Under the pieces are notes generated by a model. That model saw nothing but the letters and a program-made list of their open reading frames with translations, had not been told where the DNA came from and did no database searches. Below, one piece after another: positions 15,845-25,399 of a stretch of DNA of 39,296 nucleotides. Every line of letters begins with the position of its first letter. Positions within the stretch are counted from its first letter, which is position 1. The translations under genes were made by a program, and so were the position numbers. The stretch covers positions 1 to 39,296 of the forward strand of contig JAHCHG010000018.1 of NCBI GenBank assembly GCA_026129865.1, read 5' to 3'. The DNA comes from Pyrinomonadaceae bacterium. Its GTDB lineage: Bacteria > Acidobacteriota > Blastocatellia > Pyrinomonadales > Pyrinomonadaceae.

Positions 15845-18745
15845 TTAGTTTGCAGCGATCCGGTTCGCCGCGCGAAATTTAAGCGCATCGATCAAAAATA
15901 CGTCCTGCTCCGCCGTCAGAACGAAAAGGCGTTTTCCGTCGCTGCTGAATCTCAAAAAAGAAACAGGTGTTTGAAATGTCATTTCGCCGATCTTAGAACC
16001 GTCGCTAAGGTCGTAAACCGAAACTTGTCCGGCAATATTCTCGATCGCCGTCAGGTTTTCCTTTAAATTTACCGCGACATGGTCGCCGAAAAACCGGTGC
16101 ATCAGTTCGCCGGTTGAAAGCGCGTAAAACAATACCCGGTTTCGCGTGTCTTTAACGGTCAGCCAATCGCCGGCGACGAACAGATCGTCGATCGCGAACG
16201 ACCCCTCACCGGTTTCGATCATCGTCTGAGCGACCAAATTTCCACTATCGGCATCGACGATCTGGACGAAATAATCGTCGTCCGTGTCATCCATCTTTTG
16301 GCTTAACGATTTTAACGCTTCGCTTTTGGCAATTTCATTTTTTGCCGTTTTGCTGCTCATACGCCAGACCAGCGTCATTTTCTGCGTATTCGGACTGATA
16401 CCGAATCTAGGCATCTCGTCCGGGTATGCCCGCGACCAGAGAAGGGAATTATTCGAAACATCGCGGATCTCAAGCGTGCCGTTGCGGTAAACCGCGAAAT
16501 CGTCAGGATTTTCAACTAGCGGCACGTCCTTGCTTTCGGATTTATCCTTATCATCCGCTTTTTCGGTTTTGTTGCTTTTGCGCGTTATAACGTATTTACC
16601 GAACTGGCGCGTGTTCGGCATGTCGATCGTGTGCAGCGCGCCGATTTGACGGCTCGAAGGATCCATCAAACCGATCTGTCGTTTTGCCTCTTTCGTCGCC
16701 GGAAAATCGACATATACCCTACCGTCCGGATCGAAATACGATCCGCGGAAACCGCGCAAATAAAACGTTTGTTCGCCGGTCGCTAAATTCCAAAGCGCGC
16801 CGCGGGAACGATCGGAAAGTACCAGCCAATTGAGATCGGGCGATATTGAGATCGTTCTCAAATTTCCGAAACGGCTGTCCGGCAAAAGTGCCGCGTCGAT
16901 CAGCTGACCGTTCTTAATGTTGTATAGTCCGACTTCGCCGGTTTTCCGCTCGGCGACAAAAGTATCTCCGAAAACCGCAAGCGCCGATTTTTTATTGGCG
17001 ATCTTAAATTTCTTTTCTTTTAGATCAAAAACTCCGACAGGCGCATTTGAAACCGGTCTGACGAGCAGATATTCGCCGTCGTGCGGTTTGACGAACGTCT
17101 CGCCGCGAAGCAAAAATTGGTCGAGCCGTTTTCCGCTCGGGAATTCAAAAATGCCGGATTTATCGTCGTCTTTCCGGTGCTGCCCGATTATTTTGTCATC
17201 GGTGTAAAACGTAAACGGCGACGAAACGATGTTTTTCAGATCGCTGTCCAGTTTAACCTCGGTCTTATTAATCAGATCGAACCCGATGATCGCCGATTGG
17301 CTGAAACTTGAGTAGGTCGTAAAGTTGAACGACCGACCGACGCGACCGGCAACGAAATATTTTCCGTTCGGCGAAAATTCCATTTGGAAAGCATCGATTT
17401 CACCGTCTTCACCGGCGGCAAAAGTCCAGAGAAAATACTCGAAATAATCCGGGACGTAAAATTTCTTTTTTGTAAAAATTACGTCGTTCGTCGCGACATC
17501 GATAATGTCTAAATTCCCGCGCCGCGAATAACAGATCAAAGAATTTCCGTCGATCGAAAGCGCAGTTTGCCAGCAGCTGTCGAGCGAAAACACCTCGCGC
17601 ATGAGCACAGGCTTTTTGCTGTCGATATCCCAGCGTTCGACGCGCATTGTGGTCGTATTAAAAACGACCGATTTGGAATCGGGACTGAAACTTGCCGGAC
17701 GCGCTTCGGGCGCTTCTATCCGGAAGAGGAACTTGAACGGTTGTTTTTGAAGGATGGTGATTCCGGATTCGTCCTGAGCGAGAACAAATCGCCCGTCGCG
17801 GCTAAATTTCAAATGACTGATGTCGCTTCTCAGCGCAGGCGTTAACGGGCGCTTTTCGATCAATGCCGGAACGCTCTCCGTTCCCCGAAGATTAGCGAAA
17901 CTGACGACGGTCGACTGCCACGCTTCAAACTCGTTCTTAGAGATCGACGATCTTTCTTCAGTGCATTTTGCAGGCAGTGTCTTGATCGCTTTAATGATCT
18001 CGCGAAGACGTTTTTCGCCCGGTTTGGTCGAACCGAAAAGGTCCGTGAACCAGTTTCCGGTCTTTCCTTTAGTCTGCGCCAGACGGTCCCATGCCGTGCT
18101 GAACTGGTTTGCGTCGTAACCGGCAGCCGCCATCGCAAAAACCGCGATCCGGTCGGCTTCAAGCTGCTGTTCGCCTTCGTGGCTGTTGCCGATCTTCACG
18201 GTTTTCGTCCGGCGTTTTTCGATCAATTCGTTATATTTGTCGAAAATGTCTTTTCGTGTGGTAACCGATTGAACGCCGAGAACTTCCTTAAATAGCTTGC
18301 TCGAATCGATCGCCGAATGACGAACGACGCTATGACCCAGTTCGTGCGCGATTATTCCCGCGAGCTCCGCTTCGCTGCGAACGAACGCGATGAGCTTTCG
18401 CGTTACGTAGATCTTGCCGCCCGCCATGGTAAACGCGTTTACTTCGGGCAGATCGACGACGAAAAATTCATAATTTATATCGCTTTTCGGCAAATGCTTA
18501 ACGATCGCCATTCCGATGCGGCGGACCTGAGAATTTACTTCGTCGTCGCGAATGATCCTGAAATCGCGCTGAAATCGTTCCGCCATTGCGTCGCCTAAAT
18601 GATTTTCCTGTTCAAAATTGAACATATTAAAGGCGGATTTATTAAAGATCACCGACGGCGGCTCGCACTCCTGAGCCTTGACGCCAGCCGACAGAGCAAT
18701 GACGGCACAAAAAACTAATGTGAAAGAATTTAAGAAGCACTTCAT
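15845..18745 (-). CDS. Secreted M48-type metalloprotease with long propeller region
   Basis: The ATG at 18745 is chosen since it starts a signal peptide (MKCFLNSFTLVFCAVIALSAGVKAQ, 1-25). The longer frame would run through msrA. The 966-residue product has the M48 zinc motif HELGH (134-138) with third ligand Glu196 in QQLEADRIAV. Residues about 290-966 hold many WD40-like or PQQ-like blades, for example LKFSRDGRFVLAQDE and LRFSSDGKRLFVLTAE. M48 enzymes such as BepA act in envelope quality control, usually with TPR partners; a propeller tail is different. It follows msrA by 34 bp on the same strand, so the two may form an envelope or oxidative-stress operon. No ribosome site is evident. Confidence 0.9.
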   Translation of the reverse strand: MKCFLNSFTLVFCAVIALSAGVKAQECEPPSVIFNKSAFNMFNFEQENHLGDAMAERFQRDFRIIRDDEVNSQVRRIGMAIVKHLPKSDINYEFFVVDLPEVNAFTMAGGKIYVTRKLIAFVRSEAELAGIIAHELGHSVVRHSAIDSSKLFKEVLGVQSVTTRKDIFDKYNELIEKRRTKTVKIGNSHEGEQQLEADRIAVFAMAAAGYDANQFSTAWDRLAQTKGKTGNWFTDLFGSTKPGEKRLREIIKAIKTLPAKCTEERSSISKNEFEAWQSTVVSFANLRGTESVPALIEKRPLTPALRSDISHLKFSRDGRFVLAQDESGITILQKQPFKFLFRIEAPEARPASFSPDSKSVVFNTTTMRVERWDIDSKKPVLMREVFSLDSCWQTALSIDGNSLICYSRRGNLDIIDVATNDVIFTKKKFYVPDYFEYFLWTFAAGEDGEIDAFQMEFSPNGKYFVAGRVGRSFNFTTYSSFSQSAIIGFDLINKTEVKLDSDLKNIVSSPFTFYTDDKIIGQHRKDDDKSGIFEFPSGKRLDQFLLRGETFVKPHDGEYLLVRPVSNAPVGVFDLKEKKFKIANKKSALAVFGDTFVAERKTGEVGLYNIKNGQLIDAALLPDSRFGNLRTISISPDLNWLVLSDRSRGALWNLATGEQTFYLRGFRGSYFDPDGRVYVDFPATKEAKRQIGLMDPSSRQIGALHTIDMPNTRQFGKYVITRKSNKTEKADDKDKSESKDVPLVENPDDFAVYRNGTLEIRDVSNNSLLWSRAYPDEMPRFGISPNTQKMTLVWRMSSKTAKNEIAKSEALKSLSQKMDDTDDDYFVQIVDADSGNLVAQTMIETGEGSFAIDDLFVAGDWLTVKDTRNRVLFYALSTGELMHRFFGDHVAVNLKENLTAIENIAGQVSVYDLSDGSKIGEMTFQTPVSFLRFSSDGKRLFVLTAEQDVFLIDALKFRAANRIAAN

Positions 18746-18779
18746 AACAATAGAACAGTTTTTTCGATTTAATTTCGTC

Positions 18780-19325
18780 TTAAACCTTAAGTTTATCGGC
18801 GAATTTTTGACGGAATTTTCCGAGCTTCGGCGCGACGACCGCCGCACAGTAAGGCTGGTTCGGATTGTTCGCAAAATAATTTTGATGATAACTTTCAGCC
18901 GGGTAAAAGTTCGAAAGTTCGGTAACTTCAGTAACGATCGGCTTTCCGAAAACATCGTCGTCCGTGAGAGTTTTGATAACCTTTTCGGCGATTTCCTTCT
19001 GCTGCGGCGAGTGATAAAAAATGGCGGATCGATATGAACTGCCGATATCGTTTCCCTGCCGGTTCAGCGTCGTCGGATCGTGCGTTCCGAAAAAAATTTC
19101 TAAAATTTCCTCGTACGATATCGTTTCCGGATCAAATTTGATTTGAATAACCTCAGCGTGCCCAGTCGAGTCCGAGCAAACTTCTTCATAGGTCGGGTTC
19201 TCCTTATGTCCGCCGGAATAGCCGGATACAACTTCTTCAACACCGATCACCGAATCGAAAACCGATTCCGTACACCAAAAACATCCTCCGCCAAGCGTGG
19301 CGGTTTCTAAATTATTGCTTGTCAT
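18780..19325 (-). CDS. msrA: Peptide methionine-S-sulfoxide reductase MsrA
   Basis: MsrA reduces S-methionine sulfoxide in proteins and so repairs oxidative damage. The 181-residue product has the signature GGGCFWC (12-18) with catalytic Cys15. A resolving-cysteine candidate, Cys160, is in [10 protein letters not shown]. The [20 protein letters not shown] stretch (about 35-54) and the [18 protein letters not shown] segment are typical. No signal peptide, so cytoplasmic. It is first in a likely operon with the M48 gene downstream. The ATG at 19325 lacks a clear ribosome site. Confidence 0.97.
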   Translation of the reverse strand: MTSNNLETATLGGGCFWCTESVFDSVIGVEEVVSGYSGGHKENPTYEEVCSDSTGHAEVIQIKFDPETISYEEILEIFFGTHDPTTLNRQGNDIGSSYRSAIFYHSPQQKEIAEKVIKTLTDDDVFGKPIVTEVTELSNFYPAESYHQNYFANNPNQPYCAAVVAPKLGKFRQKFADKLKV

Positions 19326-19434
19326 AGTTCAAAAAATGCGAATTCTAGATTTTTCTCTAGTTTACCAAGCGCGGGCGCAGAATTCACGACGACGGGAAAA
19401 CGACCGGCTCAAAGATCTGCCGTTCCGGAATTTT

Positions 19435-22419
19435 TCAAACGGTAATTTCGGAATCGGGAGCGGGAACGAGAACGGACCGGTCCGTCTGTCCGTAAACCTC
19501 AATTCGGTTTCGACCGCCTTCTTTGGCAGCATAAAGCGCTTTGTCTGCAAAACTTACAAGCCGAGATTCGGGTTGGTCGAGTTCGGCTTTTACGGTTGCG
19601 ACACCGACGCTGATCGTCAAAAACTCATCGGTCGGCGATGTTGCGTGGACTATCGCCGATTTTCGTATGCTTTCGGAAATTTGTTCGGCGATCTCAAATG
19701 CGCCTTCGGAATCCGTCTTGCCAAGAACAACCGCAAATTCTTCGCCGCCGATGCGCGCGGCAAGGTCGGTCGGTCGCTTTACATTTGACTTGATCGCGGC
19801 TGCAACTTCCCACAGGCAGTTGTCGCCGGCAAGATGTCCGTAAGTGTCGTTAAATGCCTTAAAATGATCGATATCGAGAATGATCAGCGAGATCTCCGAC
19901 TGTGAACGCACCGCCCTCTGCCATTCGTTTTTCAGAAACTCTTCAAAATAGCGGCGGTTTGCCAGTTTTGTTAACGCATCATGATTTGCAAGATGTACGA
20001 GATTTTCATTTGCTTTTTTAAGCTCGAGCGTTTTCTCATCAACCAGCCGGCGCAGCAGCTGGGCGCGCGACCGCAGGCTGTAAACGCTCCAGAGCCAGAC
20101 AGCTACGACAAAAACCGCGGCACCGACCGCACAGAGTATGTAGAACCAATTGGTTTGATAAAAATACGGTATTCGTTCGATGTTTATTACCGCCGGAGTC
20201 TCGTTCCAAACTCCCGAGCTGCTTGCGGCTTTAACGAAAAAGCGGTAATTCCCCGGCGGAAGATACGAATAATAAGCGGTTCTCTGGGTTCCCGCGTCTA
20301 TCCAATCCTGATCGTGTCCTTCAAGCTTATACCGAAATTTTATCTGTCCCGATTTGATCAAACTTAATCCGGTATATGTAATTTCAACGTTCTTTTGTCC
20401 GGGATCGATCGTAATTCCCTGACGAAAATCAACCGGTTTCCGCTCAACCGTAACCGACTCGATGACCGCGTTCGGCGGCAGAGCGGTAACAGTTTCCGAA
20501 TTCGGATCGACAACCGCAACGCCGTCCTGCGTCGGAAACCAGAATCTTCCAAGCTCGTCGCGAACGCTCGCCGGCTGCCTGCCGCCGTTGCATTCGGTGT
20601 TCAGCATTCCGTCTTCTCTGCCGTAGCCGACACTGTTGATCTTGTCGATCTTCCCGTCCGCAAATTCATTGAGCTCGTTCCGATTTACACGGTAAATTCC
20701 GCGGTTCGAACTGATCCAAAAATGTCCATGCCGGTCTTCTTCGATCGCAAATGCGCCATTGTTGAACAAACCGTCATCGGTTCGATAGTTTGTAAATTTT
20801 CCGTCCTTAAACCGGCTAAATCCTTCATCGTAAGTCCCGATCCAGAGCGTCTTTTCGTTGTCCTCAAAGATCGTCCGAACATAATTTCCGGTCAAACCCT
20901 CGTTTTCCGTAAACGCCGAAAATTTTCCGCCGTCGAAACGCGCAAGTCCGCCCAAACCGCCAACCCAGATCTTCCCGGCTGAATCTTCCAGCAGCGCGAC
21001 GCTGAACTCATTGGGCAATCCGTCCGAAAGCGAATAAATTCGCGTTAATTTGTAATCGTTAAACGTCAGAACGCCTTTGTTAGTCGCGACCCAGACAGTT
21101 CCCGAACGATCCTGCAAAAAAGCGTTTACATGAAATCCTTCGGATTCGCCGATCATTTCCGCGCTGCCTTCGTCGATGATGAAAATACCGCCGGCGACAC
21201 CGATCCATAATCGACCGTTCGAATCTTCCATTAACGATTGGATCGAAACTTCCCCGTTTCGCCAAATCGTATGTTTCGGCACATCGAACCGCTTTGGTTT
21301 CAAATTTACCTGCTCGAATCTCCCGTCCTTAAAAACGTTTAAGCCCTTGATCGACCCGACCCAGATCTGACCTTTCCGGTCGCGCAGCACCGGATAAACC
21401 TCCGGACTGTCCAAACCTTCGTTCGTACTCAACGTCTGAATGACACGTCGCTTTAAGCGATTTAATCCTTTATTCGTTGCGAGCCAGACCGTTCCTTCGC
21501 GGTCTTTGAAAACGTTGTAAATGCTTGTATCGGATAATCCGGCATCTTTACCGAAGATCGAAAATTCACCGTCCTTGTACCGGACAAGTCCAACGCCCGG
21601 TCCCGATTTTCCGCCGTTGGCAAACCAGACGCCGTCAGTTTCTTCCCAAAACGAGTGAAAATCGGCGAACGGCATCAATCCTTCTTTCGTGCCGAACCGC
21701 TGAATTTCGCCGTTCTTGAGATAGATCAACTGAATTCCGCCGATCCAGAGCCCGCCGCTGCTGTCTTCGAAAAACTCCTTTGTAAAATCGAACCCTTCAG
21801 TTTCGATCGGATAAACAACCGAAACGCCGCCGCGAAATTCGATCACCTCGTTGGGATTTATCTTCCAGATCGAACCGGAAGCGCCCCGATACTCCTTCGT
21901 CCGCGATAACTTTTCGCGTTTTTCGCGAAAACTGAATTCGCCGTTTTGAAATGCGTACCAGCTTTCCGATTCTCCGTCCTGGTCTTCGACCAATAGGCGC
22001 AGCCCGCCGTTCTCACCGGGTTGTATTTGTTTAATATATTGTCCGGGAACGGTTTTCGAATCGTAAGATGTAAATTTTCCATCACGATAAACGGTCAATA
22101 TCCCGTCTTCCATCGTCGTCGCGTAGATCGCGCCGCTTTCATCGCTGTAAATACCTGTAAACCGGTTGTTTATGATCCCGTCTGCGTTACCTTTGTTGAA
22201 CGTCGTGAATTTAACCCCGTCAAAACGCACCAATCCGTCGAACGTCGTAAACCAGAGATAACCTTCGGGCGTTTGCGTAATTTCACGAACTCCGTTTTGC
22301 GGCAGACCGCGGTCTGTTGTCCAGGTGTCAAATTGATACTGCGAAAATGCGCTCGAAGAAACTAAGAGCAAAGCGATCGCGGACAACAAAAATTTTAAGA
22401 TGAAGGAGGAGAGTTTCAT
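19435..22419 (-). CDS. Membrane diguanylate cyclase with periplasmic propeller sensor
   Basis: The 994-residue protein makes cyclic-di-GMP from GTP. Order: signal peptide (about 1-26); a long periplasmic set of two-component regulator propeller repeats (for example GLPQNGVREITQTPEGYLWF, and IWVGSIKGLNVF); a Y_Y_Y domain (about 660-750); one transmembrane helix (about 758-780); a short coiled coil (about 785-808); and a GGDEF domain. The active motif is GGEEF (891-895), with substrate Asp in LDIDHFKAFND. The inhibitory I-site RPTD is exactly five residues before GGEEF, so product feedback is expected. The architecture is hybrid two-component-like, but the kinase is replaced by a cyclase. The signal sensed is unknown, often glycans in this sensor type. 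Confidence 0.96.
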   Translation of the reverse strand: MKLSSFILKFLLSAIALLLVSSSAFSQYQFDTWTTDRGLPQNGVREITQTPEGYLWFTTFDGLVRFDGVKFTTFNKGNADGIINNRFTGIYSDESGAIYATTMEDGILTVYRDGKFTSYDSKTVPGQYIKQIQPGENGGLRLLVEDQDGESESWYAFQNGEFSFREKREKLSRTKEYRGASGSIWKINPNEVIEFRGGVSVVYPIETEGFDFTKEFFEDSSGGLWIGGIQLIYLKNGEIQRFGTKEGLMPFADFHSFWEETDGVWFANGGKSGPGVGLVRYKDGEFSIFGKDAGLSDTSIYNVFKDREGTVWLATNKGLNRLKRRVIQTLSTNEGLDSPEVYPVLRDRKGQIWVGSIKGLNVFKDGRFEQVNLKPKRFDVPKHTIWRNGEVSIQSLMEDSNGRLWIGVAGGIFIIDEGSAEMIGESEGFHVNAFLQDRSGTVWVATNKGVLTFNDYKLTRIYSLSDGLPNEFSVALLEDSAGKIWVGGLGGLARFDGGKFSAFTENEGLTGNYVRTIFEDNEKTLWIGTYDEGFSRFKDGKFTNYRTDDGLFNNGAFAIEEDRHGHFWISSNRGIYRVNRNELNEFADGKIDKINSVGYGREDGMLNTECNGGRQPASVRDELGRFWFPTQDGVAVVDPNSETVTALPPNAVIESVTVERKPVDFRQGITIDPGQKNVEITYTGLSLIKSGQIKFRYKLEGHDQDWIDAGTQRTAYYSYLPPGNYRFFVKAASSSGVWNETPAVINIERIPYFYQTNWFYILCAVGAAVFVVAVWLWSVYSLRSRAQLLRRLVDEKTLELKKANENLVHLANHDALTKLANRRYFEEFLKNEWQRAVRSQSEISLIILDIDHFKAFNDTYGHLAGDNCLWEVAAAIKSNVKRPTDLAARIGGEEFAVVLGKTDSEGAFEIAEQISESIRKSAIVHATSPTDEFLTISVGVATVKAELDQPESRLVSFADKALYAAKEGGRNRIEVYGQTDRSVLVPAPDSEITV

Positions 22420-22547
22420 TAATTTGGGACGAGTTAAAACAATGCGAGATTAACCCTTAAAACTTATTAAACAATTCTACGGATCAATAGTCAACGAACT
22501 TTCGCCGCAGCATGAAGTTAACCTTGATTTGAAAAGTCACTTCAACC

Positions 22548-22664
22548 CGCCAGTTCAGCCGCGGTTCCGGCGGTTTTCATCGCGGCGTCGAGCGACGGAT
22601 AAACTTCTGGAAAAACTCTTGTATCGTCAGTTTTCGACCGAAGATCGATCTTAGTTTCTTAGAT
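22548..22664 (-). pseudogene. Short coding-like remnant after moaA
   Basis: Downstream of the moaA stop, the minus strand reads DLRSKTDDTRVFPEV and then YPSLDAAMKTAGTAAELAG before a stop. The stretch looks coding in composition, but a stop precedes it (38 codons upstream) and there is no start codon. I do not recognise the family. It could be the tail of a lost gene or chance. The rest of 22420-22664 shows no feature. Confidence 0.25.
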
Positions 22665-23684
22665 TTACCCTCCGATAAAGCTCATTGTGCGGGTGGGCTG
22701 AACAAAATCGGGCTGATTGATATTATGGCTGGCTTCTTTCTGAAAGACCGCGTCGCGAATAAATTGAGCGACTTCGGCGCGGCTTGCACCGCTTCTTAAC
22801 GCGTCGCGCAAATTATGTTCGACATTTGAAAACAGGCAGGTACGAATCTGTCCGTCGGCGGTTAGTCTGATCCGTGAACACGCGCCGCAGAACATTTGCG
22901 TTACCGGCGCGATAATTCCGATCTCACCGGGCGCGCCGTCGGCGAACTCATATTTCCAGGCGGTTCCGCTTCCGCGCGAGGAACTTTTCAAACTCAACGG
23001 ATATGCATTTTCGATCGCCGCCAGAATTTCTCGACCTGACACGACGTCTTCGCGCTTCCATTCATGACCCGAGTCAAGCGGCATAAACTCGATAAAACGC
23101 ATTGAAACACCGTAGTCGCGGGCAAATCCGGCAAAATCTGCGATCTCGTTTTCGTTCCATCCGCGAACAATAACGGCATTGACCTTAACCGGTTCAAGTC
23201 CCGCGTTTTTTGCAGCTTTTATCGCTGTCAGAACTTCTTCGAGCCGGTCGACACCGGTGATCTTTTCAAACTTTTCGCGATTCAAACTGTCGAGCGAGAT
23301 CGTTACGCGGTCCAATCCGGAATGCTTTAGCGCAGCGGCGCGGTCGGTAAGCGTAAATCCGTTAGTCGTCAAGGCAAGATCGAGCAATTTCGGAGTTTCA
23401 TTCGAATCCGGGTTCTTCAACACGGCAAGCTTTTCAACCAGAGATTCGACATCTTTTCGGATCAGCGGTTCGCCGCCCGTCAGGCGAATCTTTTCAATTC
23501 CCAAGCCGACAAAGATCTCGCAAAGCTCAACGATCTCTTCGAATGAAAGAATCGTTTCTTTGCGCGCCATCGGCGGTTCGCCGTTCGGCAAACAATAAAA
23601 ACAGCGAAAATTGCACCGGTCGGTAAGACTGACGCGGAGATCGCGAATTATTCTGTCATGTGAATCGCGCAGAAGATTTTCCAT
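22665..23684 (-). CDS. moaA: GTP 3',8-cyclase MoaA (molybdenum cofactor synthesis)
   Basis: MoaA is the radical SAM enzyme of the first step in molybdopterin synthesis, turning GTP into 3',8-cyclo-7,8-dihydro-GTP for MoaC. Counting from the ATG at 23684, the 339-residue product has the SAM-cluster motif C24-x3-C28-x2-C31 (DRCNFRCFYC). The second cluster has C266, C269 and C283 (CGACSR...RTC). The conserved C-terminal Gly-Gly is present (SFIGG). A longer start at 23759 directly abuts the previous stop (TAAATG), but the extra 25 residues look non-coding and family members begin near MENLLRDSHDR. No other mo genes are nearby in the window. It is last in a three-gene minus-strand run. Confidence 0.96.
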   Translation of the reverse strand: MENLLRDSHDRIIRDLRVSLTDRCNFRCFYCLPNGEPPMARKETILSFEEIVELCEIFVGLGIEKIRLTGGEPLIRKDVESLVEKLAVLKNPDSNETPKLLDLALTTNGFTLTDRAAALKHSGLDRVTISLDSLNREKFEKITGVDRLEEVLTAIKAAKNAGLEPVKVNAVIVRGWNENEIADFAGFARDYGVSMRFIEFMPLDSGHEWKREDVVSGREILAAIENAYPLSLKSSSRGSGTAWKYEFADGAPGEIGIIAPVTQMFCGACSRIRLTADGQIRTCLFSNVEHNLRDALRSGASRAEVAQFIRDAVFQKEASHNINQPDFVQPTRTMSFIGG

Positions 23685-23759
23685 CCACTTAGATAATACT
23701 CTTCGGCGACCCGGATGACAATTACGACCGCCAGCCGCAAAAGCCGGGAAATCGAGCAT

Positions 23760-24434
23760 TTATCGAGGTTTTTCGAGCCACTTGCGCATATCTTCACGCA
23801 TTTCAGTGGTTATTTCATGCCCGGCGGAATATTTTATTGAGGAATAGTTTGGAAGGAAATCACGGAGTTTTTCGTCGTAGGCGGCAAACTGTTCATTCGT
23901 ATAAAATTCGTCATCGTCGCCGTAAAGATAGAGAACGTCGGCATTTGTCGCATCGTAGCGCGGATTTGTATCAATATCCGACGGAATTCCGCCGCAGACA
24001 CCGATGACACCTTTTAGTTTTTCCGGAAATGTAAACGCATACCGGAAATTGAGCGCGCAAGCCTGCGAGAAACCGAAAAGATAAATGTTTTCCGCGTCGA
24101 CCGTCCCGTTTGACGCCAGCTGGTCGATAACGTCGTTGACGAATTTATGATGGAGCGCGATCGATTCGTCCGACCGGTGATCGGTCAGCCAGCCGAACGT
24201 AACTTTGTATTCGCCGTTTTTGTTCTTTGAATAAAATTGATTCGGACCCTGGATCGAGGCAAGCACGAAATTTTCCGGCGCTATCAGGCGCGCTTCGCGC
24301 ATCATGTAAATTTTGTGAGCGCCGTAACCGTGAACCGCGATCAGAAGCGGCGCCGGCAGCCCGGCGTCTTTCGGAACAAACGTGTCGTAATAGAGTTTGA
24401 TCTCTGCCGTAACGCTTCTGTCTGTTGTCAGCAT
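23760..24434 (-). CDS. Alpha/beta hydrolase (carboxylesterase/dienelactone-hydrolase type)
   Basis: The start at 24434 overlaps the stop of the methyltransferase gene as TAATG, with a GGAG ribosome site 8 nt upstream; this beats the slightly longer frame. The 224-residue product has HGYG (35-38, oxyanion region), nucleophile Ser123 in GFSQA, and likely Asp175 (GDDDEFY) and His206 (SAGHE). It resembles phospholipase/carboxylesterase-like hydrolases. There is no signal peptide. The substrate is not inferable. It sits between a methyltransferase and moaA and is probably co-translated with the former. Confidence 0.88.
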   Translation of the reverse strand: MLTTDRSVTAEIKLYYDTFVPKDAGLPAPLLIAVHGYGAHKIYMMREARLIAPENFVLASIQGPNQFYSKNKNGEYKVTFGWLTDHRSDESIALHHKFVNDVIDQLASNGTVDAENIYLFGFSQACALNFRYAFTFPEKLKGVIGVCGGIPSDIDTNPRYDATNADVLYLYGDDDEFYTNEQFAAYDEKLRDFLPNYSSIKYSAGHEITTEMREDMRKWLEKPR

Positions 24435-25249
24435 TATTTTTTCTCCACACAGCCTATCCATTCTGCCGGTTTAACCGCGGCGCGCGGGATTCGTGAACGA
24501 TACAGCTTGTACCGCTTTTTCGCCATTCCGGTGAGCGGTTCGTGAAAGACCAAAAACGGTACCAAGCGGCTTAAACGTTTGTAAAGCATAAGTTTTTGAT
24601 CGCGAAACCGCTTTCCGACGCCCGGGTCTTTATGAAATTGCGCCCAGGCGATCGATCCGACAAATCCGCACGCACCGAAATTTGGCGAAAGCAAAATGTT
24701 TTCTATAAAAACACGCACGCCGCCTTCGAATTCATGCAGAACGTCATGGATCGCGACGATCGCGCCGTCCGAAAGATGATCTGCAAAGCCTTCGAAATCG
24801 CGCTTGGTTCCTTCGTAAGTGTGGTCGCCGTCGATCCATAAAAGCCGAATCGGAAGTTCCCAATTCTCGGCTAATTCGTGTGAAAATTTTTGATGCAGCC
24901 GAATCCTTTCAGAAACTCCGTGTTCAGTTATGTTCCGCTCGAAATCGGGAAAAGACGATTGATCATCGCCGAGATCGGGATCGGTTTCCGACGGCGCGAT
25001 CATCGGATCGACCGCGTGAACCGTCGCATTTCCCTGCAGCGCCGCGGCTTTCGCAAGGATGATCGTCGATTTTCCCTTAAAGCTTCCGATCTCCAAAATT
25101 TCCCCGGGCGCGGTTTTAACCGCCCCGAGAAGCGCAAGAAAGCGGATCTCATTCGGAGCAAGATAACCTTCGACCGAATCGATCTTGGCGAGCAGGTCTT
25201 CGACGAATTCGTCGAAATCGTCCGGTAAATTCGCGGTGGCGAAATTCAT
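24434..25249 (-). CDS. Class I SAM-dependent methyltransferase (Methyltransf_24-like)
   Basis: The product of about 271 residues (ATG at 25249; a TTG 9 nt earlier is also possible) carries the SAM-binding glycine motif LEIGSFKGKSTI. The acidic HAVDP follows, and LLWIDGDHTYEGTKRDF and IAIHDVLHEFEGGVRVF are typical of the Methyltransf_24 group, which often modify sugars or small molecules. No signal peptide or membrane helix. Its stop shares an A with the hydrolase start (TAATG). The O-antigen-ligase-like gene is divergent, starting 150 bp away. A role in surface glycan chemistry is possible by location only. Confidence 0.87.
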   Translation of the reverse strand: MNFATANLPDDFDEFVEDLLAKIDSVEGYLAPNEIRFLALLGAVKTAPGEILEIGSFKGKSTIILAKAAALQGNATVHAVDPMIAPSETDPDLGDDQSSFPDFERNITEHGVSERIRLHQKFSHELAENWELPIRLLWIDGDHTYEGTKRDFEGFADHLSDGAIVAIHDVLHEFEGGVRVFIENILLSPNFGACGFVGSIAWAQFHKDPGVGKRFRDQKLMLYKRLSRLVPFLVFHEPLTGMAKKRYKLYRSRIPRAAVKPAEWIGCVEKK

Positions 25250-25399
25250 AAAAGGCAAGACTACTTGGATTTTAGGCGGATTGTCAAAATCAACCTACCG
25301 GCGCATCGTTCAAGTTCAAATTTGAGGATCGTTGCCCGCACCGGCGCAATGTGCGAAACTTTTCCGGTCGCGGCGCGCTTCGCCAAGCGATCTCTTAAG

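Noticed and set aside
18746..18955. Extra 70 residues at the start of the M48 protein
   Set aside because: They overlap msrA in another frame and hide the signal peptide.
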